NCBI GenBank assembly: GCA_028282485.1
Contig: JANQHU010000201.1
Location: 1-8,804 of the forward strand
Direction of reading: 5' to 3'
DNA: 8,804 nucleotides
Source of the DNA: Bacillota bacterium
Lineage (GTDB): Bacteria; Bacillota; UBA4882; UBA8346
In this document: piece after piece, positions 1 through 6,867 of the stretch
Numbering within the stretch: the stretch's first letter is position 1
How the letters are laid out: each line of letters begins with the position of its first letter
The notes under the pieces: model-generated
Databases searched by the model: none
What the model was told of the DNA's origin: nothing
Seen by the model: the letters and a program-made list of their open reading frames with translations, nothing else
Position numbers and translations under genes: made by a program

Positions 1-349
1 CCGCTTGCACTCGCAACAAAGCGAAGTACCGTTCGTTATCTTTGGGAGGACGTACTTGACCGGAAACAACATCACCGGTTCGTAAATTAAAACGCCGGAT
101 TTGCGAAGCAGAAACATAGATATCTTCCGGCCCCGGGCTATAACCCCCAACTCTTAAAAAACCAAATCCGTCCGGTAAGACTTCTAATAGCCCTTGGGAG
201 AAAATCAACCCCTCTTTTACTGCTAAAACTTTTAATAATTGAAAGATCAACTCCCGCTTCCGATAGGTCGAATAACCTTCTATTCCGAAATCTTTAGCCA
301 TATCCTGTAATTCTTGAAGTGTTTTTAGTTCTAAATCTGCTAACTGCAT
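1..349 (-). CDS. rho: Transcription termination factor Rho, N-terminal part (cut by the left window edge)
   Basis: Rho is the hexameric RNA-dependent ATPase/translocase that terminates transcription of untranslated RNA. Only the first 116 codons are in the window; the ATPase core with its Walker motifs lies beyond base 1. Residues about 6-40 form the Rho_N helical domain (LKTLQELQDMAKDFGIEGY followed by a basic RKREL stretch). Residues about 50-116 form the cold-shock/OB primary RNA-binding domain, with the hallmark PDGFGFLR (59-66), a PGPEDIYVS segment (72-80), SQIRRFNLRTGD (82-93) and ERYFALLRV (106-114). The N-terminus is short, without the long basic insertion seen in some high-GC Rho proteins. 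The ATG at 349-347 is preceded by AAGGAAGGAG (370-360) at about 10 nt, which fixes the start. A 163-nt AT-rich gap with a weak terminator separates it from the upstream gene, so it probably has its own transcript. Confidence 0.96.
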   Translation of the reverse strand, partial: MQLADLELKTLQELQDMAKDFGIEGYSTYRKRELIFQLLKVLAVKEGLIFSQGLLEVLPDGFGFLRVGGYSPGPEDIYVSASQIRRFNLRTGDVVSGQVRPPKDNERYFALLRVQA

Positions 350-359
350 ACTCTAAATG

Positions 360-370
360 CTCCTTCCTTT
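360..370 (-). promoter_or_regulatory. Ribosome binding site of rho
   Basis: On the minus strand the sequence AAAGGAAGGAG ends 10 nt before the ATG at 349. It supports this start for rho, which leaves the Rho_N domain complete. Confidence 0.7.
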
Positions 371-437
371 ATTTCACCATAAAAATACACTAAATAAAAT
401 CAATAATTTGTCCTAATTATCTGAAAATTATAATAAC

Positions 438-466
438 AAAAAAATATAAAGCTTATATATGCTTTA
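438..466 (-). terminator. Weak intrinsic terminator candidate downstream of the Cys-cluster gene
   Basis: Read on the minus strand, TAAAGC and GCTTTA form a 6-bp stem around an 8-nt AT loop, followed after TA by seven consecutive T. The stem has only two G-C pairs, so efficiency is doubtful, but hairpin plus T-run sits 46 nt after the stop of the 513-1172 gene. The rest of the 350-512 spacer is AT-rich. It contains an exact TATAAT on the minus strand at 432-427 without a good -35, and a poor TTGATT/TATGGT pair nearer rho. No promoter can be called firmly. Confidence 0.4.
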
Positions 467-512
467 GAATTGGAAAATTTTTAAATAGGGTTAATCAGTG
501 GTTAAACTTAAA

Positions 513-1172
513 TTAGGAATGTAAACTGGGGTTGGTTTTGCTGGAATCAAGACTGGTAAAACCTTTTTCTGTTAAGGTGATAATTCGGGCCTGTTTCACA
601 ACTCGTAAATCTTCATAGGTTTCGGCATAAATCACATGCAAACTCCGGCATACCGGACAATGTAATTCCAACTTTTCCGGAAAAACATCCATATCAATCT
701 GGCTATTGCCACATGAACAAAAAAGATTACTTTCATCCGCAACTTGATGCATATGGTTTAAAACTTCCATCATTACTTGGGGATTGGTAAAATAATCATC
801 AAACCCAAAATTATTAAAAATACTCTCTAAATCATTTTGTTTTTGTTTCATCAAGCGGTTAATCGTTTCATCCGTACCTACATAACCCAATTCTTGCCCT
901 GTTTCGATACAACGGAGAATCAAAATCGGTTTCTCGACAAAATCACGACAGGTATATTTAAACAAATGTTGTTCTTCACAAAGTAAACAAGGAATTTGGA
1001 TGGAAATTTTTTTATAATTCTTAGTCAAAACCAAAGCTTTGGTAAAGCCACACCGACAATTAACTTTAACCGGGCTATATCCCGTTAATTCAAAAAGAGA
1101 GATTTGATGTAACTCCAGTTTTCCACAAAGAGGACATCGCAAAGCTAGACTCCGCAGGGTCGAGACTATCAT
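513..1172 (-). CDS. Uncharacterised cytoplasmic protein with three cysteine (zinc-ribbon-like) clusters
   Basis: I do not recognise this 219-residue protein by name. It has no signal peptide or membrane segment. Cysteines fall in three groups: C13-x2-C16 with C39-x-C41 (N-terminal); C62-x2-C65, C75 and C88 (middle, followed by an ETGQELGYVG stretch at 90-99); and C152-x-C154 with C172-x2-C175 (C-terminal). The first and third look like four-Cys zinc ribbons in mirrored order; the middle one is less regular. Residues about 100-148 are polar and probably helical and link the middle and last clusters. Such rubredoxin-knuckle folds typically bind zinc and serve nucleic-acid or protein contacts, but the role here is unknown. 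The ATG at 1172-1170 has an excellent AAGGAGG (1187-1181) at 8 nt. It lies between cheB (142-nt gap) and rho (163-nt gap). The Cys pattern and good RBS make it a real gene; a nucleic-acid-related role is only an inference from the neighbourhood and fold. Confidence 0.85.
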   Translation of the reverse strand: MIVSTLRSLALRCPLCGKLELHQISLFELTGYSPVKVNCRCGFTKALVLTKNYKKISIQIPCLLCEEQHLFKYTCRDFVEKPILILRCIETGQELGYVGTDETINRLMKQKQNDLESIFNNFGFDDYFTNPQVMMEVLNHMHQVADESNLFCSCGNSQIDMDVFPEKLELHCPVCRSLHVIYAETYEDLRVVKQARIITLTEKGFTSLDSSKTNPSLHS

Positions 1173-1240
1173 ACCGACCGCCTCCTTCTATACTTTAAAA
1201 TATTTCGGCGTCTTTTTGGGAAATCCTCTTTTTTCATCAT
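1169..1240 (-). CDS. Possible very small basic ORF coupled to the Cys-cluster gene (doubtful)
   Basis: A 23-residue reading frame starts at an ATG pair (1240-1235). It ends in a TGA that shares two bases with the ATG of the next gene (TATGA arrangement), the typical geometry of translational coupling. The peptide is strongly basic: MMKKEDFPKRRRN, then ILKYRRRRSV. Much of the arginine content comes simply from reading the AAGGAGG ribosome binding site of the next gene in this frame, which argues for coincidence. Its own Shine-Dalgarno is weak (AGGCGA, about 8 nt upstream). I list it only because of the overlap geometry. Confidence 0.15.
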   Translation of the reverse strand: MMKKEDFPKRRRNILKYRRRRSV

Positions 1241-1314
1241 AGATTGATCGCCTAATTTACCAATTTATCTTCATAATTGTTATTCTACCTAAAGAAACAA
1301 AATAACTATTTGAA

Positions 1315-2373
1315 CTACTCCATCATATTTTTAGCAATTCTACTATAAATATTAGGCAGACTTTCCACATAATCAGCAGCATTTAATTGAATAGCCGCCC
1401 GGGGCATGCCAAAAACTACACAAGATTCTTCTGCTTCGGCAATGGTGGTCGAACCCATATCCCGTAATTTTTTTAAGCCATTTGCCCCATCCGCGCCCAT
1501 CCCAGTCATCAAAACACACAATGCGCGATTTTTGCATACTTCCGCCACAGAGTTAAAAAGTAAATCAATACTCGGTTTATAAATCTGATCCTGGCGTTCG
1601 AAGACTTCCACATAAAGATATTGTTCTCTCTCTACAATACGCGTTTGGTAGCCAGCGGGTGCCACTAATATTTTTCCCGGCCTGACCAAATCACCGTTTC
1701 TGGCTTCGGAGACCTCTAAGTTACAAACCTCATTAAGCCTTTTGGCTAAAGCCGCTGTAAAGCCTTTCGGCATATGTTGGGCAACGATGATTCCCACCGG
1801 AAAATCCTTGGGGATCATTGGCAAGATATGATAAAGAGCGCGGGGACCGCCCGTGGAAGTCCCGAAGACCACCACTCGCACGCTTTCTTTTTTCAACTTC
1901 GCTCCGGCTAGACTAAGATCTTTATCCACCGGAGTGCTCTTTCTAACTAAAGGCAACTCCCGCACCTTAAAAGATTTTAGTTTGGCGGCAGCCTTAATCT
2001 TTTCGGTTAACTCAGTCTGCACATTTCTTAAAGAAGCCGGATTAGTATTAGAAGGTTTAGTTACAAAATCAACCGCTCCTAATTCCAGGGCTTTTAAAGT
2101 GGGCTCGGCTCCTTCCCGAGTCAAATAACTGACCATAATAATTGGCAAAGGACTGTCTGTCATTACTTTCTTCAAAAAAGAGATCCCATCCATCTTCGGC
2201 ATTTCTACATCTAAAGTAATTACATCCGGTTTAAAGATCGGTATTTTTTGGATGGCATCCTCCCCATCTCTCGCAATACCAACAATTTCTAATTCCGGAT
2301 CTTCATTGATCATATTGGAGATCACTTGACGCATAAAGGCCGAATCATCCACAACCATTACTTTTATTTTCAT
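1315..2373 (-). CDS. cheB: Chemotaxis response regulator protein-glutamate methylesterase/deamidase CheB
   Basis: CheB removes methyl groups from (and deamidates) glutamyl residues of chemoreceptors at the cytoplasmic membrane, and is activated by phosphorylation from CheA. The 352-residue protein has the standard two-domain layout and length. The receiver domain (about 1-120) shows acidic D9/D10, phospho-acceptor D55 in TLDVEMP, S82 and K106 in the FVTKP motif. After a linker (about 120-162) comes the esterase domain, with catalytic S173 in GTSTGGP, H200 in VAQHMPKGFT and D295 in MTGMGADGANG. All key residues are present. The reading frame is open up to a TTG at 2409, but the ATG at 2373 is preferred. 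It has AGGGAAGG at 7 nt, and the receiver domain then begins at once with MKIKVMVVDDSAFMRQ, as in the family. No other che or fla gene is in the window, so it stands apart from a chemotaxis operon here. A sigma-D-like promoter candidate lies upstream. Confidence 0.97.
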   Translation of the reverse strand: MKIKVMVVDDSAFMRQVISNMINEDPELEIVGIARDGEDAIQKIPIFKPDVITLDVEMPKMDGISFLKKVMTDSPLPIIMVSYLTREGAEPTLKALELGAVDFVTKPSNTNPASLRNVQTELTEKIKAAAKLKSFKVRELPLVRKSTPVDKDLSLAGAKLKKESVRVVVFGTSTGGPRALYHILPMIPKDFPVGIIVAQHMPKGFTAALAKRLNEVCNLEVSEARNGDLVRPGKILVAPAGYQTRIVEREQYLYVEVFERQDQIYKPSIDLLFNSVAEVCKNRALCVLMTGMGADGANGLKKLRDMGSTTIAEAEESCVVFGMPRAAIQLNAADYVESLPNIYSRIAKNMME

Positions 2374-2380
2374 TAGACAT

Positions 2381-2388
2381 CCTTCCCT
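2381..2388 (-). promoter_or_regulatory. Ribosome binding site deciding the cheB start
   Basis: AGGGAAGG on the minus strand lies 7 nt before the ATG at 2373. The alternative upstream TTG (2409) would add 12 residues with no family counterpart and puts this site inside the coding region, so the ATG is chosen. Confidence 0.7.
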
Positions 2389-2443
2389 TATTATTTTTGA
2401 AATAAGCAATTGTTATAATTCTTATAAATATAATCTTAATTTT

Positions 2444-2469
2444 ATATCGGTCGATTATTTGAAATTATA
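2444..2469 (-). promoter_or_regulatory. Sigma-D/sigma-28-like promoter candidate for cheB
   Basis: On the minus strand ACCGATAT (2451-2444) matches 7 of 8 bases of the motility-sigma -10 element GCCGATAT. TATA (2469-2466), 14 nt further upstream, is a 3-of-4 match to the TAAA -35 element. It sits in the 121-nt gap before cheB, a gene type commonly in the flagellar/chemotaxis regulon. A competing housekeeping promoter is possible in the same gap: TTAAGA, 16 nt, TATAAC ending near 2412. The assignment rests on motif similarity alone. Confidence 0.4.
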
Positions 2470-2494
2470 TAGCTAAAATTTAATTTTTTCTAAA

Positions 2495-3076
2495 TTAATT
2501 GGTATAAATAGCCCGCAGCTTTTGGTAGTACCCATACAGAACATAAATAACTTGATCCTTTTGCAGACTTAACTGGGGGAATATGCCGAAAACCCCCTTG
2601 TCAATAAAAAAGACCGTCTCCTTTTCGTGAACTACCGAGAAAAGTCGTAATTGCCAGCCTTCTTTTCCCGAAAAGATCTCTTTCACCAGAAACTCTTCTC
2701 CATAATAATAGCCGAGGACCATTAATACCCGATTTTTCTGATCTACCAAAAGCCGCGCTTCAAAAAAAGCTTGTTTGGTCACTGGCCTTAAGGCCTGCCA
2801 ACTACAGGCCCTTCCGTTACAAAAGAAGTGGGTCTCCTCAGTCAACTGATAGCTATTACTTGCTCCGTTAGATGTTGTCAAATTTAAACTCTGGGGGGTT
2901 ATCTGCCGAACTTCACCGTAGACTTCTTTACCATATTTCTGTTGCTCCTGAAAAGCGGTGCTGATTGCTTTACTAATATTATAATTTCTGCTAATACTTG
3001 CTACCCCTTTAACCGGCGAGCTAGTCATTCCTATTAATAACATAATTGTAATCAAAACCGTAAATTGTTTCAACAT
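2495..3076 (-). CDS. Secreted protein of unknown function
   Basis: I do not recognise this 193-residue protein. It starts with a clear Sec signal peptide: K3, a hydrophobic core at about 5-17 (FTVLITIMLLIGM), and a likely signal peptidase I site after A26 (KGVA before S27). There is no lipobox cysteine and no further membrane segment. The mature part looks beta-rich and may hold two similar halves, one from about Y53 (GEVRQITPQSLNLTT) and one from about Y124 to the C-terminus, each ending in a hydrophobic strand. This duplication is an impression by eye. A C86-x4-C91 pair (CNGRAC) could form a disulfide outside the cytoplasm. The ATG at 3076 has a strong GGGGAGGAG at about 7-8 nt, and that site can pair with an upstream complement (see 3079-3126). 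It follows pyrG by 70 nt and precedes cheB by 121 nt, so it may be read through from the pyrG operon. An envelope role is all that can be inferred. Confidence 0.8.
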   Translation of the reverse strand: MLKQFTVLITIMLLIGMTSSPVKGVASISRNYNISKAISTAFQEQQKYGKEVYGEVRQITPQSLNLTTSNGASNSYQLTEETHFFCNGRACSWQALRPVTKQAFFEARLLVDQKNRVLMVLGYYYGEEFLVKEIFSGKEGWQLRLFSVVHEKETVFFIDKGVFGIFPQLSLQKDQVIYVLYGYYQKLRAIYTN

Positions 3077-3078
3077 TA

Positions 3079-3126
3079 ATTAACTCCTCCCCTCTCAAAG
3101 TAATTATTGACAGGTTCGGAGTTAAT
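3079..3126 (-). promoter_or_regulatory. Leader stem that can mask the ribosome binding site of the secreted-protein gene
   Basis: In the minus-strand transcript ATTAACTCC (3126-3118) is perfectly complementary over 9 bases to GGAGTTAAT (3087-3079), with a 30-nt loop. The downstream arm covers the 3' half of the Shine-Dalgarno GGGGAGGAG (3092-3084) and ends two bases before the ATG at 3076. Pairing would block initiation. No T-run follows, so this is not a terminator. Whether it is regulatory or chance is not known. Confidence 0.35.
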
Positions 3127-3146
3127 CATACTTTTTAAATTTATTT

Positions 3147-4766
3147 TTAGGTAGTTTCTTTGTTACGTCTATATTGCAAAGCAGCTCCCACAAAATCGCG
3201 AAACAGGGGTTGGGGTCGATTGGGCCGCGATTTAAATTCCGGATGGAACTGCGTAGCCACAAACCAGGGATGACCCGGCAGCTCCACAATTTCTACTAGA
3301 TTACGATCCGGTAAAAGCCCACTAATTAACAAGCCTTTTTCTTTGAGAGTATTCAAAAATTGGTTATTAAATTCGTAACGATGGCGGTGTCTTTCAAAGA
3401 TTAATTCCTCCTGATACGCTTGAAAGGCCAGGGAATCTTTATTCTTTAAAGTTACCGGATCGAGGCCGAGTCGCATAGTACCGCCTAAGCCGTCAATCTC
3501 TTTTTGTTCCGGCAACATATCAATTACCGGATAAAAAGTCTTCTCATCAAACTCAGAAGAATTAGCTCCAGTAAACCCACAGACATTTCTGGCAAACTCA
3601 ATCACGGCACACTGCATTCCCAAACAAATTCCTAAATAAGGGATCTTCTTTTCCCGTGCTTGGCGAACTGCCGCCACTTTTCCTTCAATACCGCGGTCCC
3701 CGAAGCCACCCGGTACTAAAATGCCATCCACCGATCCAATGACCTGCTCAACGCCGTCTTTTTCAATTTGTTCCGAATTGATCCATTTAATTTTAATCTG
3801 TGTATCATGATTAATTCCACCGTGGCGTAAGGCTTCGGCCACGCTTAAATAAGCATCAGGTAAAGCGACATATTTGCCAACAATCCCAATGGTTACTTCG
3901 TACTTGGGCGCCTTAATCTTTTCCACCATTTCCCGCCAGGCGGAGAGATCCGCCGGGGTTAGTTGGAGATTTAAACGTTCGGCCACAATTTTATCTAAGC
4001 CGGTCTTCTCCAGGGCTAAGGGAACCTCATAGATAGTTTGAGCATCCAGGTTCGGAATTACGGCCTCTTTTTCAATATCGCAGAAGAGAGCAATTTTGGC
4101 TTTAGTCTCATCGGAAATATAGTTTTCGGAACGACAGACAATCACATCCGGTTGAATACCAATGCTCCGTAATTCTTTGACACTATGTTGGGTCGGTTTC
4201 GTTTTTAATTCCATGGATGTCCCGATATAAGGCATTAGAGTAACATGAAGATACATGACTCCGTCTTTACCTACATCACTGCGAAACTGCCGAATTGCTT
4301 CTAAAAAAGGTAGGCTTTCAATATCCCCTACGGTGCCCCCTACTTCGACTAAGACCACATCCGCTTGACTCTCCCGGGCGACCCGCCGAATTCTTTCCTT
4401 AATCTCGTTAGTGATATGGGGAATCACCTGAACGGTGCCCCCCAGAAAATCCCCTTTTCGTTCCTTTGTGATGACCGACCAATAAATCTTTCCGGTGGTC
4501 ACATTATTATTTTTACTTAAATTAACATCAATAAAACGTTCGTAATGGCCCAAATCCAAATCGGTTTCGGCACCATCATCAGTGACAAATACTTCACCAT
4601 GTTGATAAGGGCTCATGGTTCCCGGATCCACATTAATATAAGGATCCAACTTTAAAATGGAAACGCTAATCCCCTTATTTTTTAAGAGACATCCTAACGA
4701 AGCCGCGGTAATTCCTTTTCCCAGAGATGAAACTACTCCCCCGGTGATAAATATAAATTTAGCCAT
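3147..4766 (-). CDS. pyrG: CTP synthase (glutamine-hydrolysing)
   Basis: PyrG makes CTP from UTP with ATP and glutamine, the last step of de novo pyrimidine nucleotide synthesis; it acts in the cytoplasm as a tetramer. The 539-residue length is typical. The N-terminal amidoligase (1 to about 270) begins with the hallmark FITGGVVSSLGKG, with the ATP-binding K17, Mg-binding D71 (in ETDLDLGHYERF) and E141 (VEVGGTVGDIES). It also has the KTKPTQHSVKELRSIGIQPD segment at 188-207 in the UTP-site region. The C-terminal class I glutamine amidotransferase domain (about 290-539) has an oxyanion loop PGGFGDRG, nucleophile C381 in GICLGMQ, and H508/E510 in FHPEF. All catalytic residues are intact. The ATG at 4766 has AGGAGGAA (4778-4771) at about 5-7 nt. 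It follows argS by only 32 nt, so the two are almost certainly co-transcribed. Confidence 0.99.
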   Translation of the reverse strand: MAKFIFITGGVVSSLGKGITAASLGCLLKNKGISVSILKLDPYINVDPGTMSPYQHGEVFVTDDGAETDLDLGHYERFIDVNLSKNNNVTTGKIYWSVITKERKGDFLGGTVQVIPHITNEIKERIRRVARESQADVVLVEVGGTVGDIESLPFLEAIRQFRSDVGKDGVMYLHVTLMPYIGTSMELKTKPTQHSVKELRSIGIQPDVIVCRSENYISDETKAKIALFCDIEKEAVIPNLDAQTIYEVPLALEKTGLDKIVAERLNLQLTPADLSAWREMVEKIKAPKYEVTIGIVGKYVALPDAYLSVAEALRHGGINHDTQIKIKWINSEQIEKDGVEQVIGSVDGILVPGGFGDRGIEGKVAAVRQAREKKIPYLGICLGMQCAVIEFARNVCGFTGANSSEFDEKTFYPVIDMLPEQKEIDGLGGTMRLGLDPVTLKNKDSLAFQAYQEELIFERHRHRYEFNNQFLNTLKEKGLLISGLLPDRNLVEIVELPGHPWFVATQFHPEFKSRPNRPQPLFRDFVGAALQYRRNKETT

Positions 4767-4798
4767 AATCTTCCTCCTATTAATCGCCTCACTTCAAA

Positions 4799-6490
4799 TT
4801 ACATCTGCTGCGGCGAACTTACACCTAACAAACTTAACCCTTTCTGCAAAAGAAACCCTAACCCTTGGGCCATAATCAGCCGGGAGCGTGTTTCTTCAAG
4901 ATCGTCACTAATAAAACGCCGTTTATTGTAATAAGAGTGAAATAAGGTTGCCAATTCTAACAGATAATTAGTCAAACGATGGGGCTCTCTTTTTTTAGCC
5001 ACGTCCATAATTAATTCTGGAAAATGGGCCGCCTTCTCTAAGAGTTCAAACTCCAAGTCATCCCAAAAATTAAGAGCGCCCGCCGGATTCCACTCCCCGA
5101 AGCTAGTAATTCCTTTTTCAGTGGCTTGACGAAAAATGCTGCAAATTCGTGCATAGGCATACTGCACATAAAATACCGGATTTTCGGCGGTAGTCGCTTT
5201 AGCCAGAGCCAGATCAAAATCCAAATGGCTTTCCGGGCTGCGCATTAAGAAAAACCACCGGGCGGCATCGTTACCCACTTCCTGCAAGAGATCGGCCATA
5301 GTGATAAATTCACCGCGGCGCTTCGACATTTTAAAAGGTTGTCCTTCTTTTAAAAGATTAATCTGCTGGGCGATTAAGACCTCAAACCGCTCTCGCACAA
5401 TCCCCATGGCGACTAAGGCCGCTTTCATGCGGGGAATATAGCCATGGTGATCCGGCCCCCAAATATCAATGGCCAAATCAAAGCCCCGTTCAAATTTATG
5501 CAAATGATAAGCAATATCCGCCAAAAAGTAAGTCGTTCGACCATCAGAAGTCTTTAAAACCCGATTTTTATCATCACCGTATTTGGTAGTTTGTAACCAG
5601 ATGGCCCCGTCGGCCTCGTAAGTAAGTTCAGCGGCAATTAAGTCCTCCAGAATCTTGGCCACCTGGCCTGATTCATGAAGCCCTCGCTCACTATACCAAA
5701 CATCGTATTCGACTCCGTAGGCTGCTAAATCTTTCTTTTGTTCGGCCAGCATTTGCCGATAACCCAGCTCCCGCAACTGTAAAATCCGCTCTTCCGGAGA
5801 ATTCTGTAGCAATTGTGTCCCATATTCGGCAACAGCCTGCTGGGCAAGCTCTTTAATATACTCCCCCTGATAACCGTCTTCCGGAAAAACAATGGTTTCC
5901 CCTAATAATTCCCGGTACCGGGCCTCGATGGAGCGGCCTAAGGTCTCGATCTGGACCCCATAATCATTAATATAATACTCACGGCTAACTACTCCGCCAC
6001 AAGCTGCAAATAAATTCCCCAAACAATCACCAAAGGCCGCGGCTCGCGCATTAACCACATTCATCGGTCCTACCGGGTTGGCACTAACAAATTCCAATTG
6101 AATTTTCTGCCCCATCAGTTCCGCGTTATTACCATAATTCTCTTTTTGCTCCAAAACAGCCGTCAAGGTCTCCATTAACCACTGCTGGTTTAAGTAAAAA
6201 TTAATAAATCCCGGGCCAGCAATCTCTACTTTTTCTAAATAGGCATTAGGCTGGAGGTGCGCCAAAATACGTTTGGCGGTCTCCCGGGGTGCCAGTTTGA
6301 CGGTTTTAGCTAAAACCATCGCCAAATTGGCTGCAAAATTACCATGATTTTTATCCTTAGGCACCTCTAAGCTAATCTCGGGTAAACTGTCAAATTGTAA
6401 GGCTGCTTTAGCCCGAGCGGTTAAAGCCGCCTCCTTTAGGGATTCCAGCAAACTCTGCTTAACTCTTCGTGCCACAATTTGTTCTTTCAT
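4799..6490 (-). CDS. argS: Arginyl-tRNA synthetase (class I)
   Basis: ArgRS charges tRNA-Arg with arginine in the cytoplasm. The 563-residue length and order of parts fit the family. An N-terminal additional domain (about 1-110) carries DKNHGNFAAN (46-55) and the AGPGFINFYL segment (91-100). The Rossmann catalytic core follows, with YYINDYGVQ (172-180), IWGPDHHGYIPRMKAAL (343-359) and an intact KMSKR (387-391, KMSKRRGEF). Last comes an all-helical DALR anticodon-binding domain (about 430-563, VQYAYARICSIFR and onward). The HIGH signature is strongly altered: SANPVGPMNVVNARAAA, so residues 144-147 read N-V-V-N. The rest looks fully functional. The ATG at 6490 is chosen because the protein begins as family members do. 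Its ribosome binding site is poor (only a GGGGG run about 13 nt away), unusual among the genes here. It lies 78 nt after the fmdB-like gene, behind a hairpin, and 32 nt before pyrG. Confidence 0.98.
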   Translation of the reverse strand: MKEQIVARRVKQSLLESLKEAALTARAKAALQFDSLPEISLEVPKDKNHGNFAANLAMVLAKTVKLAPRETAKRILAHLQPNAYLEKVEIAGPGFINFYLNQQWLMETLTAVLEQKENYGNNAELMGQKIQLEFVSANPVGPMNVVNARAAAFGDCLGNLFAACGGVVSREYYINDYGVQIETLGRSIEARYRELLGETIVFPEDGYQGEYIKELAQQAVAEYGTQLLQNSPEERILQLRELGYRQMLAEQKKDLAAYGVEYDVWYSERGLHESGQVAKILEDLIAAELTYEADGAIWLQTTKYGDDKNRVLKTSDGRTTYFLADIAYHLHKFERGFDLAIDIWGPDHHGYIPRMKAALVAMGIVRERFEVLIAQQINLLKEGQPFKMSKRRGEFITMADLLQEVGNDAARWFFLMRSPESHLDFDLALAKATTAENPVFYVQYAYARICSIFRQATEKGITSFGEWNPAGALNFWDDLEFELLEKAAHFPELIMDVAKKREPHRLTNYLLELATLFHSYYNKRRFISDDLEETRSRLIMAQGLGFLLQKGLSLLGVSSPQQM

Positions 6491-6520
6491 AATTATATAA
6501 ACCCCCGCTATACAAAGAGA

Positions 6521-6540
6521 AAAGTCACCGAAGTGACCTT
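6521..6540 (-). terminator. UUCG-capped hairpin between the fmdB-like gene and argS (terminator or attenuator)
   Basis: In the minus-strand RNA an 8-bp stem (AAGGTCAC/GTGACTTT, one G-U pair) is closed by the very stable C(UUCG)G tetraloop. It is followed by a mixed pyrimidine stretch (TCTCTTTGT after the stem's terminal T's) rather than a pure T-run. It lies 28 nt after the stop of the zinc-ribbon gene. No convincing separate promoter for argS is visible in the 78-nt gap, so partial termination or a processing/stability element between cistrons is more likely than a full stop. Confidence 0.5.
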
Positions 6541-6568
6541 CTTTCTTTTTAAATTCTGATGCAAAAAT

Positions 6569-6826
6569 TTATGAAGCTTTTTCTGTCTTTTTCGCCTGAG
6601 CAGCAGTACTCTGCTTTTCCGTTTCCTTGCCGACTTTCTTTTGGTAGTCTCCCGAACGATAATCAGTGCTATGAAATCCAGAACCTTTAAAAATAATACT
6701 GGAATTCTGGCTAATCAACTTTTTGACATCACCATGACAACGGGGACAGGCCGTTAAACTATGATTAATACTATGAAACTCTTCAAAAACTCCACACTCA
6801 CTGCAAATATACTCATAAGTTGGCAT
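6569..6826 (-). CDS. FmdB-family zinc-ribbon protein
   Basis: This is a small 85-residue protein of the FmdB/CxxC_CxxC regulatory-protein family. The N-terminal zinc ribbon opens with the family signature MPTYEYICSECG and has two knuckles, C8-x2-C11 and C27-x2-C30 (CPRC). The conserved tail motif IIFKGSGFHSTDY follows at about 44-56. The last 25 residues are low-complexity, rich in K, E, A, Q and T, as is usual for the family. The name comes from a protein linked to formamidase expression, but the function of most members is unknown, so no specific role or symbol is given. The ATG at 6826 carries the most perfect ribosome binding site in the window, AGGAGGTGA (6839-6831). A near-consensus promoter lies just upstream, so this gene leads the transcript into argS and pyrG. 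Confidence 0.93.
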   Translation of the reverse strand: MPTYEYICSECGVFEEFHSINHSLTACPRCHGDVKKLISQNSSIIFKGSGFHSTDYRSGDYQKKVGKETEKQSTAAQAKKTEKAS

Positions 6827-6867
6827 GGCTTCACCTCCTACTCTTTAAACAAAATCTGTCTAGTAAA

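Noticed and set aside
1853..2128. Plus-strand open frame of 91 codons inside cheB
   Set aside because: It lies wholly within the well-supported cheB on the other strand, with no family-like motif; a shadow frame.
2374..2409. Upstream TTG start for cheB adding 12 residues
   Set aside because: The ATG at 2373 has a good ribosome site at 7 nt and begins the receiver domain directly; the extension covers that ribosome site and has no family counterpart.
2413..2427. TTATAA repeated around a 3-nt spacer upstream of cheB
   Set aside because: TTATAA is itself palindromic and common in AT-rich spacers; no further structure supports an operator.
4657..4875. Plus-strand open frame of 72 codons across the pyrG start and argS end
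   Set aside because: It overlaps two certain genes and its composition is that of reverse-complemented coding sequence.
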